34,220 bases of DNA from positions 1-34,220 of the forward strand of contig JAJYWO010000008.1 of assembly GCA_021791445.1 (NCBI GenBank), given 5' to 3'. This DNA is from a bacterium (GTDB taxonomy: Bacteria; Patescibacteriota; Minisyncoccia; UBA6257; UBA9933). The notes under the pieces were generated by a model. It saw only the letters and a list, made by a program, of their open reading frames with translations, was not told where the DNA came from and did not search any database. Position numbers and translations under genes: made by a program. How positions within the stretch are numbered: the first letter of the stretch is position 1; every line of letters starts with the position of its first letter. Positions 18,139 to 26,589 of the stretch are shown here, one piece after another.

Positions 18139-19725
18139 TCAAATTTTTCCTTTTGGCGTTACCCAGAATCCGAGGCGGAATTTTTTGCCGAGCGCCAGCC
18201 GCGTTTGGGCTTCTAAAGCCGGAAACGCGCCGAAAACAACCATTGTAATCAGAAGCAAGGGCCATTGCAGAACCATGGCGATATATTTATGTTTCCCGTA
18301 TTCAATTGGCTTTGGCGGAAGAATAACCATTGTCAGATAAATAGAGGTGATAATGCCGACCATTGACAGTGTCATCAGCCATCTTGTGATTTGGGGAAGA
18401 TTGTAAGCGAGCAGGCTTTGCTTAAAAATTTCTCCTCCCAGAATAATCGGCAGCCAGCCGAGCATAAAAATAATCAAAGTGTTGGTGCTCCATGACCAGA
18501 ATCCTTCAATGTAAATCCACGAATAATGCCATTTTTTGCGGAATTTGATTTCTTTATTTTTCCAAAATCCGAAAAGCATATAAGGAATGTTTTCGCAGCC
18601 CCAGGCCCAGCGGCGCTGCTGTTTATAGAGGTTTTTCATTGTTTGCAAGAAATTGGGCGCGGCATTGGCGTCCATTTTTACGGGATAATAAAGAGGGATT
18701 GTGCCGTAATTTCCGTTATGCCGAAAAAGGCATTGCCAAAAAATTCGCGAATCTTCGCTTACCATGTTAGGTTGCCAAAAATCAACATTGATAAGCGCTT
18801 GCAAAGGCATTGAATGTGAAGAAAAAGTCGTGAGTCGTTCGGTTCTTTCTTGCTGAAGTGTGTGCCAGAAAGTTGCGGAAAAAGCCACAACGCGCGCCAG
18901 AGCCGGCGATTGCCAGATATTGTTGGTGTAAAAAGGCACTGGCTGATAGCTGAAATTTTGGTTATTCGGCGTATTCAGAAAAACATAAGTGAGGCGGCTG
19001 AAATAATCGGGGTAAATAACGGTGTCAACGTCAAAAGCGGAGACGATGACATTTTCATAAGGAATTTGCAGAGCGTCGATTATTTCTTCTTTGGATTTTT
19101 TTCCGGCCCAAGCGATATTGGAGCCTTTGCCCGGGATTTCGCCTTGAATGTCGGCGGGGTGAATTGTGATTAAGAATTTGAAAAATTTATTTTCGTATTC
19201 TTTTTTAATTTTTTCCGCGATTTCAACGGCGCTGTTTCCGATTTTTTCTTCCGCCGCCAGAACAATAATCATTTTTTCTTTCGGGTAATTGGCGTTCGCC
19301 AAACTTTCTACCGAGGCGCGAATTGTTTCTTCTGGTTCGTTGTAAAAAGGGAGGAGGATTAAATGATAAATGCGATTCCATGTATTATTTTTTGTTTGTA
19401 GATTCGGATAAGTTTGTAGGTTTGAATCGGTTTTAAGTTTCTCCAGCCAATCAATTTCCATATTCTTCCGCATTTTTCCAAAAGCCGAACGCAGATGAAG
19501 CGCCAAGTAAATCGTTTTTAAGAGCCAATAAACGTCAAAGGCGATGATGAAAACCGCCGCGAAAATCGGCGTAAGCCACGAAATAAGAACAACGCCGATT
19601 AACGTGCCCCATGACAAAACCGCCGGAAAAATTTCCAACAGCCTGTAAATTCGCCGTTCTTTGGGATTTTCCAAATCAGATGCCGAGCCGATTTTCGTAT
19701 AATTGTATTCTGCGGGAAAAGACAT
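18139..19725 (-). CDS. Membrane glycosyltransferase family 2 protein
   Basis: LILLPFYNEPEETIRASVESLANANYPKEKMIIVLAAEE, SAFDVDTVIYPDYFSRL, QQRRWAWG, C-terminal TM helices. Start set at MSFPAEYNY. Confidence 0.85.
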   Translation of the reverse strand: MSFPAEYNYTKIGSASDLENPKERRIYRLLEIFPAVLSWGTLIGVVLISWLTPIFAAVFIIAFDVYWLLKTIYLALHLRSAFGKMRKNMEIDWLEKLKTDSNLQTYPNLQTKNNTWNRIYHLILLPFYNEPEETIRASVESLANANYPKEKMIIVLAAEEKIGNSAVEIAEKIKKEYENKFFKFLITIHPADIQGEIPGKGSNIAWAGKKSKEEIIDALQIPYENVIVSAFDVDTVIYPDYFSRLTYVFLNTPNNQNFSYQPVPFYTNNIWQSPALARVVAFSATFWHTLQQERTERLTTFSSHSMPLQALINVDFWQPNMVSEDSRIFWQCLFRHNGNYGTIPLYYPVKMDANAAPNFLQTMKNLYKQQRRWAWGCENIPYMLFGFWKNKEIKFRKKWHYSWIYIEGFWSWSTNTLIIFMLGWLPIILGGEIFKQSLLAYNLPQITRWLMTLSMVGIITSIYLTMVILPPKPIEYGKHKYIAMVLQWPLLLITMVVFGAFPALEAQTRLALGKKFRLGFWVTPKGKI

Positions 19726-19775
19726 TATTATAATAGTAAACAGGAAATGGGAACTAGTAAATCCCCGCATTAAAA

Positions 19776-20822
19776 ATGGAAATAATCTTTTTAACCGCGA
19801 TTTTAATAATTGTTTTGGCAGGTTTTGCCGCTATTTTTGTTTTTTTGAAAAATTATAAAAAAATGGAGAAAGACGATCAGTCTTTGCTCTTATTACAAAA
19901 TCAGATTCAGGAAATTACGCGGGCCGTTGATTCCAAGCTGGAGCATTCAACGCGGCTGATGCAGAGCCAGTTCGGCGAAAGTAGCCGGATAATCCGCGAA
20001 ATTACGCAGGAACTTACAAAAGTCGGCGAAGGCCAAAAACAGGTGGTTGACATCGCCCGTCAGCTGGAAAGTTTGCAGGATATTTTGAAAAATCCGAAAC
20101 AACGGGGAGTTTTGGGCGAATATTATCTGAAAACAGTTTTGGAAAATGTTTTGCCGCCGGGTAGTTTTCAGATGCAATACGAGTTCAACGACGGCAGCAT
20201 TGTTGACGCCGCGGTTTTCGTGAAAGATAAAATCATTTCGGTTGATTCTAAATTTTCTCTTGAAAATTACAATCGGATTCTGGAAACGCGCGACGAAACG
20301 GAAAGACAAAAATTGGAAAGCGCTTTTCGCGACGATTTGAAAGCCCGCATTGACGAAACTTCAAAATACATCAAGCCGTCGGAAAACACGATGGACTTCG
20401 CTTTTATGTTCATTCCGTCGGAAGCGGTTTATTACGATTTGCTTATTAATAAAGTCGGCGCCGTAAAAGCGAATACCCGCGATTTGATTGAATACGCGGC
20501 AGGCGAGAAAAAAGTGATGATTGTTTCACCCACGACTTTTTTGGCTTATTTGCAGACGGTTTTGCAGGGATTGAAAGCTTTGCAGATTGAAGAATCCGCC
20601 AAGGAAATCAGAAAAAGAGTGGAAGAATTGGGCCGACATTTAGCGAGTTATGAAACTTATATGAAAAAATTGGGGACGCATCTTGGCACAACGGTGAATA
20701 TGTATAATAGCGCTTATAAAGAACTTGGCAAAATTGACAAGGATGTTTTGCGGATTACCGGCGAAGCCGCGGATTTGGAACCAATCTCGCTTGACAAACC
20801 CAACCAAGATGATATTTTATAG
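19776..20822 (+). CDS. rmuC: DNA recombination protein RmuC
   Basis: N-terminal TM + coiled coil, QRGVLGEYYLKTVLENVLPP, VDSKFSLENY, FMFIPSEAVYYDLL, SPTTFLAYLQTV. Confidence 0.9.
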   Translation: MEIIFLTAILIIVLAGFAAIFVFLKNYKKMEKDDQSLLLLQNQIQEITRAVDSKLEHSTRLMQSQFGESSRIIREITQELTKVGEGQKQVVDIARQLESLQDILKNPKQRGVLGEYYLKTVLENVLPPGSFQMQYEFNDGSIVDAAVFVKDKIISVDSKFSLENYNRILETRDETERQKLESAFRDDLKARIDETSKYIKPSENTMDFAFMFIPSEAVYYDLLINKVGAVKANTRDLIEYAAGEKKVMIVSPTTFLAYLQTVLQGLKALQIEESAKEIRKRVEELGRHLASYETYMKKLGTHLGTTVNMYNSAYKELGKIDKDVLRITGEAADLEPISLDKPNQDDIL

Positions 20823-20850
20823 GTAGAAAATTTAAATAAGGGAGGTTTAT

Positions 20851-21054
20851 ATGGCAGGATATGAGCCGCATTTGTCATTGCAGAAAGAAGTAAGAAAAAA
20901 ATACGAAGATAAATGGGTTGCCCGTTTTAAAAAATATCAAAGAGAAGTCGCTTTTTCCGGCGATTCTTACAGTGAAGTAGTTGACAAAATCATGAAATCG
21001 GAATTGCATTATGACAATTTTGAAATCTTTCACATTCCAGAGGAGATGGAATGA
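20851..21054 (+). CDS. Small protein, possibly DUF5678-like
   Basis: KKYEDKWVARFKKYQREVAFSGDSYSEVVDKIM...FEIFHIPEE; GGGAGG SD upstream. Confidence 0.55.
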   Translation: MAGYEPHLSLQKEVRKKYEDKWVARFKKYQREVAFSGDSYSEVVDKIMKSELHYDNFEIFHIPEEME

Positions 21055-21065
21055 TGAGAAATTTT

Positions 21066-21091
21066 GGGGAGTATAATTACTCCCTTTTTTT
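21066..21091 (+). terminator. Rho-independent terminator
   Basis: GGGAGTA-taat-TACTCCC followed by TTTTTTTAT. Confidence 0.8.
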
Positions 21092-21128
21092 ATTTGTAAA
21101 ATCTTCATTTTTTCATTAAAATTAAAAA

Positions 21129-24100
21129 ATGACTGAAAAAGAAATCTTAAAATTTTGGCAGGAGAATAAAATTTTTGAGAAATCCGTAAAAAGGGAATCA
21201 CTAAAAGGTGATTACGTATTTTACGACGGTCCGCCTTTCGCCACCGGCACGCCGCATTACGGCCATATTGTCGCCAGCGCGATGAAAGACGCGGTGCCGC
21301 GCTATTGGACAATGAAAGGCTATCGCGTGGAACGAAAATGGGGCTGGGATTGCCATGGCCTGCCGATTGAAAATATCGCGGAAAAAGAACTCGGCATCAA
21401 AAGAAAAAAAGAAATTGAAGAAATGGGAATCGGCAAATTCAACGAGTTTTGCCGTTCAAAAATTTTCACTTATGTGGACGAATGGAAGAAAGTCATCGGC
21501 CGCTTGGGCAGATGGGCGGATATGGAAAACAGCTACAAAACAATGGATGTTTCTTTTATGGAGTCCGTTTGGTGGACATTCAAGCAGTTATGGGATAAGG
21601 GTTTGATTTATGAGGGATACCGCTCAATGCATATTTGCACGCGCTGCGAAACAACGCTTTCCCAGCAAGAGGTGAGCGAGGGATATAAGGATATAAAAGA
21701 TATTTCGGCAATAGCGAAATTTGAATTAATTGATGAACCGAATACTTTTGTTTTGGCGTGGACGACTACGCCTTGGACTTTAGTAGGTAATGTGGCGTTG
21801 GCGGTAGGAAAAGATGTTGGATATGCGAAATGGAAAAAAGACGGAGAAGTATTTATTTTAGCCGAAGAATTGGCTGCTAAATATTTTTCAGATTTTGACA
21901 CTACTGATTTTTTAAGATATGAAACTTTACCTGTAAATTATTTAATAGGAAAATCTTATAAGCCTCTTTTTGATTACTACTATAGCGATAAAAATTTAAA
22001 AAATCGCGAAAACGGGTGGAAAATTTATGCTGCCGATTTTGTGACCACCGAAGAAGGCACGGGCGTGGTGCATATCGCGCCGGCCTTCGGTGAAGACGAT
22101 TTGAATTTATGGCAAAAAGAAAATTTGCCGTTTATTCAGCATGTCGGCATGGACGGAATTATCAAGACGGAAGCGAAAGATTTCGCCGGAATGAGCGTAA
22201 AACCGGCCGACGACCATCAATCAACAGATGTGGAAATTATAAAATATTTAGCGAAGAATGGTTTACTTTTCGCCAAAGAAAAATATGAACACAGCTACCC
22301 GCATTGCTGGCGGTGCGACACACCGCTTATCAATTACGCGACTTCTTCGTGGTTCGTGAATATCTTGAAAATTAAAGAGCGCGCCATTGAATTGGCGAAA
22401 GATATAAATTGGTCGCCGTCACACATTAAAGAGGGGAGGTTCGGCAAATGGCTGGAAGGCGCGCGGGATTGGTCAATTTCCAGGCAGAGATATTGGGCGT
22501 CGGCGATGCCGATTTGGAAATGCGAAAAATGCAAAGAAGTAAAAGTGGTCGGTTCGATTGAGGATATTAAAAATAATGTCAAAAAATCCGGCAATAAGTA
22601 TTTTGTGATGCGTCACGGAGAAGCGGAGCAAAATGTTAAAAATATTCTTAATTCAAAATTAGAAATGAATCACTACCATCTTACCGAAAAAGGAAAAAAA
22701 CAAGTTTTAGCAGCGGCAGAAATTCTTCGGCAAACTCAGGATAAAATTGATTTTATTTTTTCTTCTGATTTATTGCGCGCAAAAGAGACCGCAGAAATAA
22801 TAAATGATGGTTTGGGGATAGGTAAGGATAAAATAATTTTTGATGAAAGAATAAGAGAAGTTAATTTTGGAATTTTTGACGGCAAAACAAGCCAAGAATA
22901 TCGTTCTTATTTTTCTTCCTATAAAGAAAGATTTGAAAAAAATCCGCCTAACGGAGAAAATTTCAGCCAATTAAAAAATAGAGTAAGTGAATTTTTATAC
23001 GATATTGATAAAAAATATTCAAATAAGAATATCTTAATTATAAGCCATGAAGCGTCTATTTGGTGTATGGCTGCTGGAGCGATTGGGGCAGATGTTGATG
23101 GGGCGCTGGAAATTACAAAAAGTAAAGAAGAACAATTTATTAAAACCGGCGAAATAATGGAGATTGATTTCGCGCCATTGCCGCATAATCAAAATTATGA
23201 GCTTGATTTGCATCGGCCATATATTGATGAGATTAAATTTCCTTGCGAATGTGGAGGCGAACATAAAAGAATCCCCGATGTTTTGGATACATGGTTTGAT
23301 TCCGGCTCAATGCCCTACGCGCAGAATCATTATCCGTTTGAAAACAAAGAAAAATTTGAAGCCAATTTTCCGGCGGAATTTATCGCCGAAGGCGTGGATC
23401 AGACGCGCGCGTGGTTTTATTATTTGCATTGCATTGCCACAGGGATTAAAGATTCGCGGGCATTCAATAATGCGATTGTTAATGGCATTGTTCTGGCGGA
23501 AGACGGCAAAAAAATGTCCAAGCGTTTACAGAACTATCCGGATCCGATGGAAGTGATAGAAAAATATGGCGCTGACGCTTTAAGATTATATCTTTTGGGT
23601 TCTCCCGTTGTGAGCGCGGAAAATTTGAATTTTTCGGAAAAAGGAGTGGACGAGGCGCATAAGAAAGTCGTGATGCGGGTGAAGAATGTGCTGGCGTTCT
23701 ATAAAATGTATTCTGACGAAAATCCAAAATCCGAAATCCTAAATCCTAAATCAATTAACATATTGGATAAATGGATTTCAATTCGTTTAAATCAGTTAAT
23801 CGGCGAGATTACGGAGGCGATGGACAATTATAAACTGAATGAAGCGGTGCGGCCGATTGGAGATTTTGTTGAAGATTTGTCCAATTGGTATGTACGCCGG
23901 TCGCGGGAAAGGTTTAAAACGGATGGAGAGGATAAGGAAAGCGCAACGGCGACTTTACGATTCGTTTTATTGGAATTTTCAAAAGCAATCGCGCCATTTA
24001 TGCCGTTTATTGCTGAAGAAGTTTATAAAGAATTAAAAGGAGAAAAAGAAAGTGTGCATCTTGAAGAATGGCCAGAGGTTAAGAAAATTACAGACGAAGA

Positions 24101-24581
24101 TAGAAAAATTGTGGAAGAAATGAAAAAAGCGAGAGATGTCGTCTCTATTGCTTTGGAAGAAAGGCAGAAAGCAGGAATAAAAGTTCGTCAACCACTCGCT
24201 TCACTTAATCTAAAAGATAAAAGCTTAAAATTAAAAGCTGATTTATTGGATTTAATAAAAGACGAAGTAAATGTGAAGGAAATTATCTTTAATGAAAATA
24301 TTGCGAACGAAGTTGAATTGGATACAAAAATCACACCTGAGTTGAAAAACGAAGGTATTGTCCGCGAATTAATTCGCAATATCCAGGATTTGCGGAAAAA
24401 AACGGGCTTAACGCCCCAGCAGAAAATCGAGCTTATTATTGAAACCGGCGAAAATTTTATCAAAAATTTCAGCGAGGAAATTAAACGCGCTGTAAACGCC
24501 GAGACGATAGAATTCACTCAAAATAATGGCGAGATAATAAAAATAGATGAATTGGAATTTAAAGTTAAAATTCAAAAATAA
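21129..24581 (+). CDS. ileS: Isoleucyl-tRNA synthetase carrying an inserted histidine phosphatase domain
   Basis: PPFATGTPHYGHI (HIGH), WSISRQRYWASAMPIW, DVLDTWFDSGSMPYAQ, KKMSKRLQNYPDP (KMSKS), anticodon domain; internal FVMRHGEAEQN...ERIREVNFG...IISHEASIW. Confidence 0.95.
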   Translation: MTEKEILKFWQENKIFEKSVKRESLKGDYVFYDGPPFATGTPHYGHIVASAMKDAVPRYWTMKGYRVERKWGWDCHGLPIENIAEKELGIKRKKEIEEMGIGKFNEFCRSKIFTYVDEWKKVIGRLGRWADMENSYKTMDVSFMESVWWTFKQLWDKGLIYEGYRSMHICTRCETTLSQQEVSEGYKDIKDISAIAKFELIDEPNTFVLAWTTTPWTLVGNVALAVGKDVGYAKWKKDGEVFILAEELAAKYFSDFDTTDFLRYETLPVNYLIGKSYKPLFDYYYSDKNLKNRENGWKIYAADFVTTEEGTGVVHIAPAFGEDDLNLWQKENLPFIQHVGMDGIIKTEAKDFAGMSVKPADDHQSTDVEIIKYLAKNGLLFAKEKYEHSYPHCWRCDTPLINYATSSWFVNILKIKERAIELAKDINWSPSHIKEGRFGKWLEGARDWSISRQRYWASAMPIWKCEKCKEVKVVGSIEDIKNNVKKSGNKYFVMRHGEAEQNVKNILNSKLEMNHYHLTEKGKKQVLAAAEILRQTQDKIDFIFSSDLLRAKETAEIINDGLGIGKDKIIFDERIREVNFGIFDGKTSQEYRSYFSSYKERFEKNPPNGENFSQLKNRVSEFLYDIDKKYSNKNILIISHEASIWCMAAGAIGADVDGALEITKSKEEQFIKTGEIMEIDFAPLPHNQNYELDLHRPYIDEIKFPCECGGEHKRIPDVLDTWFDSGSMPYAQNHYPFENKEKFEANFPAEFIAEGVDQTRAWFYYLHCIATGIKDSRAFNNAIVNGIVLAEDGKKMSKRLQNYPDPMEVIEKYGADALRLYLLGSPVVSAENLNFSEKGVDEAHKKVVMRVKNVLAFYKMYSDENPKSEILNPKSINILDKWISIRLNQLIGEITEAMDNYKLNEAVRPIGDFVEDLSNWYVRRSRERFKTDGEDKESATATLRFVLLEFSKAIAPFMPFIAEEVYKELKGEKESVHLEEWPEVKKITDEDRKIVEEMKKARDVVSIALEERQKAGIKVRQPLASLNLKDKSLKLKADLLDLIKDEVNVKEIIFNENIANEVELDTKITPELKNEGIVRELIRNIQDLRKKTGLTPQQKIELIIETGENFIKNFSEEIKRAVNAETIEFTQNNGEIIKIDELEFKVKIQK

Positions 24582-24582
24582 T

Positions 24583-24681
24583 ATGCCAAAAATTTATAAT
24601 AAATTGGCGCGGGATAAAATAGTGGAAATTATAGAAGATGGAGGCAAATTCAAAAAAAGAATAATTTTAGACGAAAGTTAA
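24583..24681 (+). pseudogene. Truncated N-terminus of a MazG-like NTP pyrophosphohydrolase (32 aa)
   Basis: MPKIYNKLARDKIVEIIEDGGKFKKRIILDES* resembles the YNKLVRDKIPEIIE start of that family. Confidence 0.55.
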
Positions 24682-24691
24682 TAGGAGATAG

Positions 24692-24725
24692 TTCATTCCA
24701 ACATTCTCAAGAATGTTGGAATGAA
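24692..24725. promoter_or_regulatory. Palindromic operator candidate upstream of ArsR-like gene
   Basis: TTCATTCCAACATTCT-ca-AGAATGTTGGAATGAA; overlaps a -35 (TTGGAA 24716-24721) with 17-nt spacing to TATTAT (24739-24744). Confidence 0.55.
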
Positions 24726-24751
24726 GTGGATAGTGTGTTATTATAAAAATT

Positions 24752-25048
24752 ATGGACAAGGATAAGGTTGAGAAAAAAGAAAAAAGTTATTATGAATTGG
24801 AAAGAATTATAAAGGGCGTTGCCAATCATCGCCGGATTGAAATTTTGGAAATGCTTGGTAAAAAACCGGAAATGTCCGTGGCGGAAATCGCAGAAAAGGT
24901 GAAAAGCAATTTTAAAACCACTTCGGATCATATCAGAAAAATAGCGGTTGCCGGTTTATTAATGAAACGGTCGGATAGCAAAAGCGTCCGCCACAAACTC
25001 ACGAAGCGCGGCGAGTTCATTCTCAAATTCTTGAGAATGTTGGAATGA
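24752..25048 (+). CDS. ArsR-like winged-helix transcriptional regulator
   Basis: VANHRRIEILEMLGKKPEMSVAEIAEKVKSNFKTTSDHIRKIAVAGLLMKRSDSKSVRHKLTKRG. Confidence 0.8.
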   Translation: MDKDKVEKKEKSYYELERIIKGVANHRRIEILEMLGKKPEMSVAEIAEKVKSNFKTTSDHIRKIAVAGLLMKRSDSKSVRHKLTKRGEFILKFLRMLE

Positions 25049-25057
25049 AGAAAATTT

Positions 25058-25804
25058 ATGTTTATTTTACGGACGAAATTTAAAAATGAAATTATTTCTG
25101 AATTTTTGGTGCCAATAAAGCCGTCAAAAAAAGTGATTATTCTTTGTGGCGGCATGCCGTCGTATCCCGGAAGAAGAAATGAATTGATGGAATTTTTAGC
25201 GAAAAAGGGGTATTGGGTGTTTTTGCCGCGTTATCGTGGTAGCTGGGAAAGCGGCGGGTCGTTTCTTAAAATTTCTCCGCATCATGACATTGTTGATATT
25301 ATTGATGAATTGCCAAGAGGTTTTCGCGATTTATGGAGTAATAAAAGATATAAGATAAAAAATTCGGAAATTTATCTTATTGGTTCCAGTTTTGGAGGGC
25401 CTGCTGTGATTTTAGCTTCTAAAGACAAGAGAATTAAAAAAGTTGTGGCATTTTCTCCAGTGATTGATTGGCGAAAAGAAAGCAAAATTGAAACAGTTGA
25501 TTCGCTTAGTAAATTTACAAAAATCGCTTTTGGCAATGGTTATAGATTTATAGATAAAAATTGGAATAAATTGAAATCCGGAAAATTTTATAATCCAATG
25601 AATGAGGTTAAATCAATTGACGGCAAGAAAATATTCATTATTCATGCAAAAGACGATGATGTGGTGTATTCGAAGCCGTCAGAAAAATTTGCAAAATTAA
25701 CCGGTTGTAAATTCATTTTACTTAAAAGAGACGGTCATTTATCAATATCTAATTTAATATTGCCGAAATTTTGGAAAGAAATTAAAAAATTTTTAGAAAA
25801 ATAA
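25058..25804 (+). CDS. Alpha/beta hydrolase
   Basis: VIILCGGMPSYPGRR, VFLPRYRGSWESGG, LIGSSFGGPAV, IIHAKDDDVV, DGHLS. Confidence 0.82.
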   Translation: MFILRTKFKNEIISEFLVPIKPSKKVIILCGGMPSYPGRRNELMEFLAKKGYWVFLPRYRGSWESGGSFLKISPHHDIVDIIDELPRGFRDLWSNKRYKIKNSEIYLIGSSFGGPAVILASKDKRIKKVVAFSPVIDWRKESKIETVDSLSKFTKIAFGNGYRFIDKNWNKLKSGKFYNPMNEVKSIDGKKIFIIHAKDDDVVYSKPSEKFAKLTGCKFILLKRDGHLSISNLILPKFWKEIKKFLEK

Positions 25805-25886
25805 AAAATTAGTCGGTAATTCTATTTTTGTTTCAACAATTTTATCTTTCTTGGTTATTCCGTTAATTTTGTTTTTGATTTAAAAA

Positions 25887-25911
25887 AAGCCGCGCGAGGC
25901 GGCTTAGTTTT
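25887..25911. terminator. Rho-independent terminator
   Basis: AAGCCGC-gcgag-GCGGCTT with flanking A-run and AGTTTTG. Confidence 0.65.
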
Positions 25912-25921
25912 GTTGTATGGT

Positions 25922-26173
25922 TTATAGTTTCAGCGCTGCGCCGTTTTTTAGCGCATAATCAATTATTTCGCCGAATTCGTCTTTTGAGCATAATCTATTC
26001 GCCGTAATTGTGCAATACCATGCCGGTTCAACTTTTCTGCTTAATATGTCATTTTTGTCGCCAAACGACTCATCTTTTTCGATCTCCACAATATTGCCAT
26101 ACCATCTTTCTATTTTACGGAGCAATTTTTTACTCAATACGACATTGCTAATCGATGGATGGGTTGATTTCAT
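25922..26173 (-). CDS. Hypothetical 83-aa protein
   Basis: Start at MKSTHPSISN with strong SD AAGGAGGTGG; the ORF-track N-terminal extension belongs to another frame of the upstream gene. Confidence 0.65.
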   Translation of the reverse strand: MKSTHPSISNVVLSKKLLRKIERWYGNIVEIEKDESFGDKNDILSRKVEPAWYCTITANRLCSKDEFGEIIDYALKNGAALKL

Positions 26174-26190
26174 AATTTCGCCACCTCCTT

Positions 26191-26367
26191 TCAATTTAAT
26201 TCTATGTGCGGAGTTTTCTTTTTGCATTTATAACAATAAATGGTTTTAATATGTCCGCGTTTCCTGTTGTTGCCGCGCACCCTGTATATTATTTGAACGT
26301 TTTTACAAGGGCGGCATTTTAACGATTTTTGTATTGTCATTCGCATATGTTTTGCATTTAATCCCAT
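26191..26367 (-). CDS. 58-aa zinc-ribbon protein
   Basis: MGLNAKHMRMTIQKSLKCRPCKNVQIIYRVRGNNRKRGHIKTIYCYKCKKKTPHIELN*; two CxxC pairs; SD AGAGGAG upstream. Not in the ORF track (<60 aa). Confidence 0.65.
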   Translation of the reverse strand: MGLNAKHMRMTIQKSLKCRPCKNVQIIYRVRGNNRKRGHIKTIYCYKCKKKTPHIELN

Positions 26368-26507
26368 TTCGAAATCTCCTCTTTGTTATAAATACAAATC
26401 TTTTGACATTTTCCAGCTTCGCTGCATTTTTTGAAATTATCAATCCAATTAATCCAAATTTTAATATTTCTCCCTTCCGGACAATCTTGATAAGTTCCTA
26501 CTCCCAT
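26358..26507 (-). CDS. 49-aa Cys-rich protein
   Basis: MGVGTYQDCPEGRNIKIWINWIDNFKKCSEAGKCQKICIYNKEEISKWD*; SD AAGGAGG upstream; overlaps the zinc-ribbon ORF start by 10 nt. Confidence 0.6.
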   Translation of the reverse strand: MGVGTYQDCPEGRNIKIWINWIDNFKKCSEAGKCQKICIYNKEEISKWD

Positions 26508-26589
26508 TTTTCTAAACCTCCTTTTTTAGTTTTATTTCAAACGATTTAATCGCTTGATGCTGAGTTTAAAATAAGATAAAATTTATTCA

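Noticed and set aside
19720-19735. TATAAT adjacent to the GT2 start as a leaderless promoter
   Set aside because: The box ends 1 nt before the ATG, so transcription would begin after the start codon; excluded from the leaderless list.
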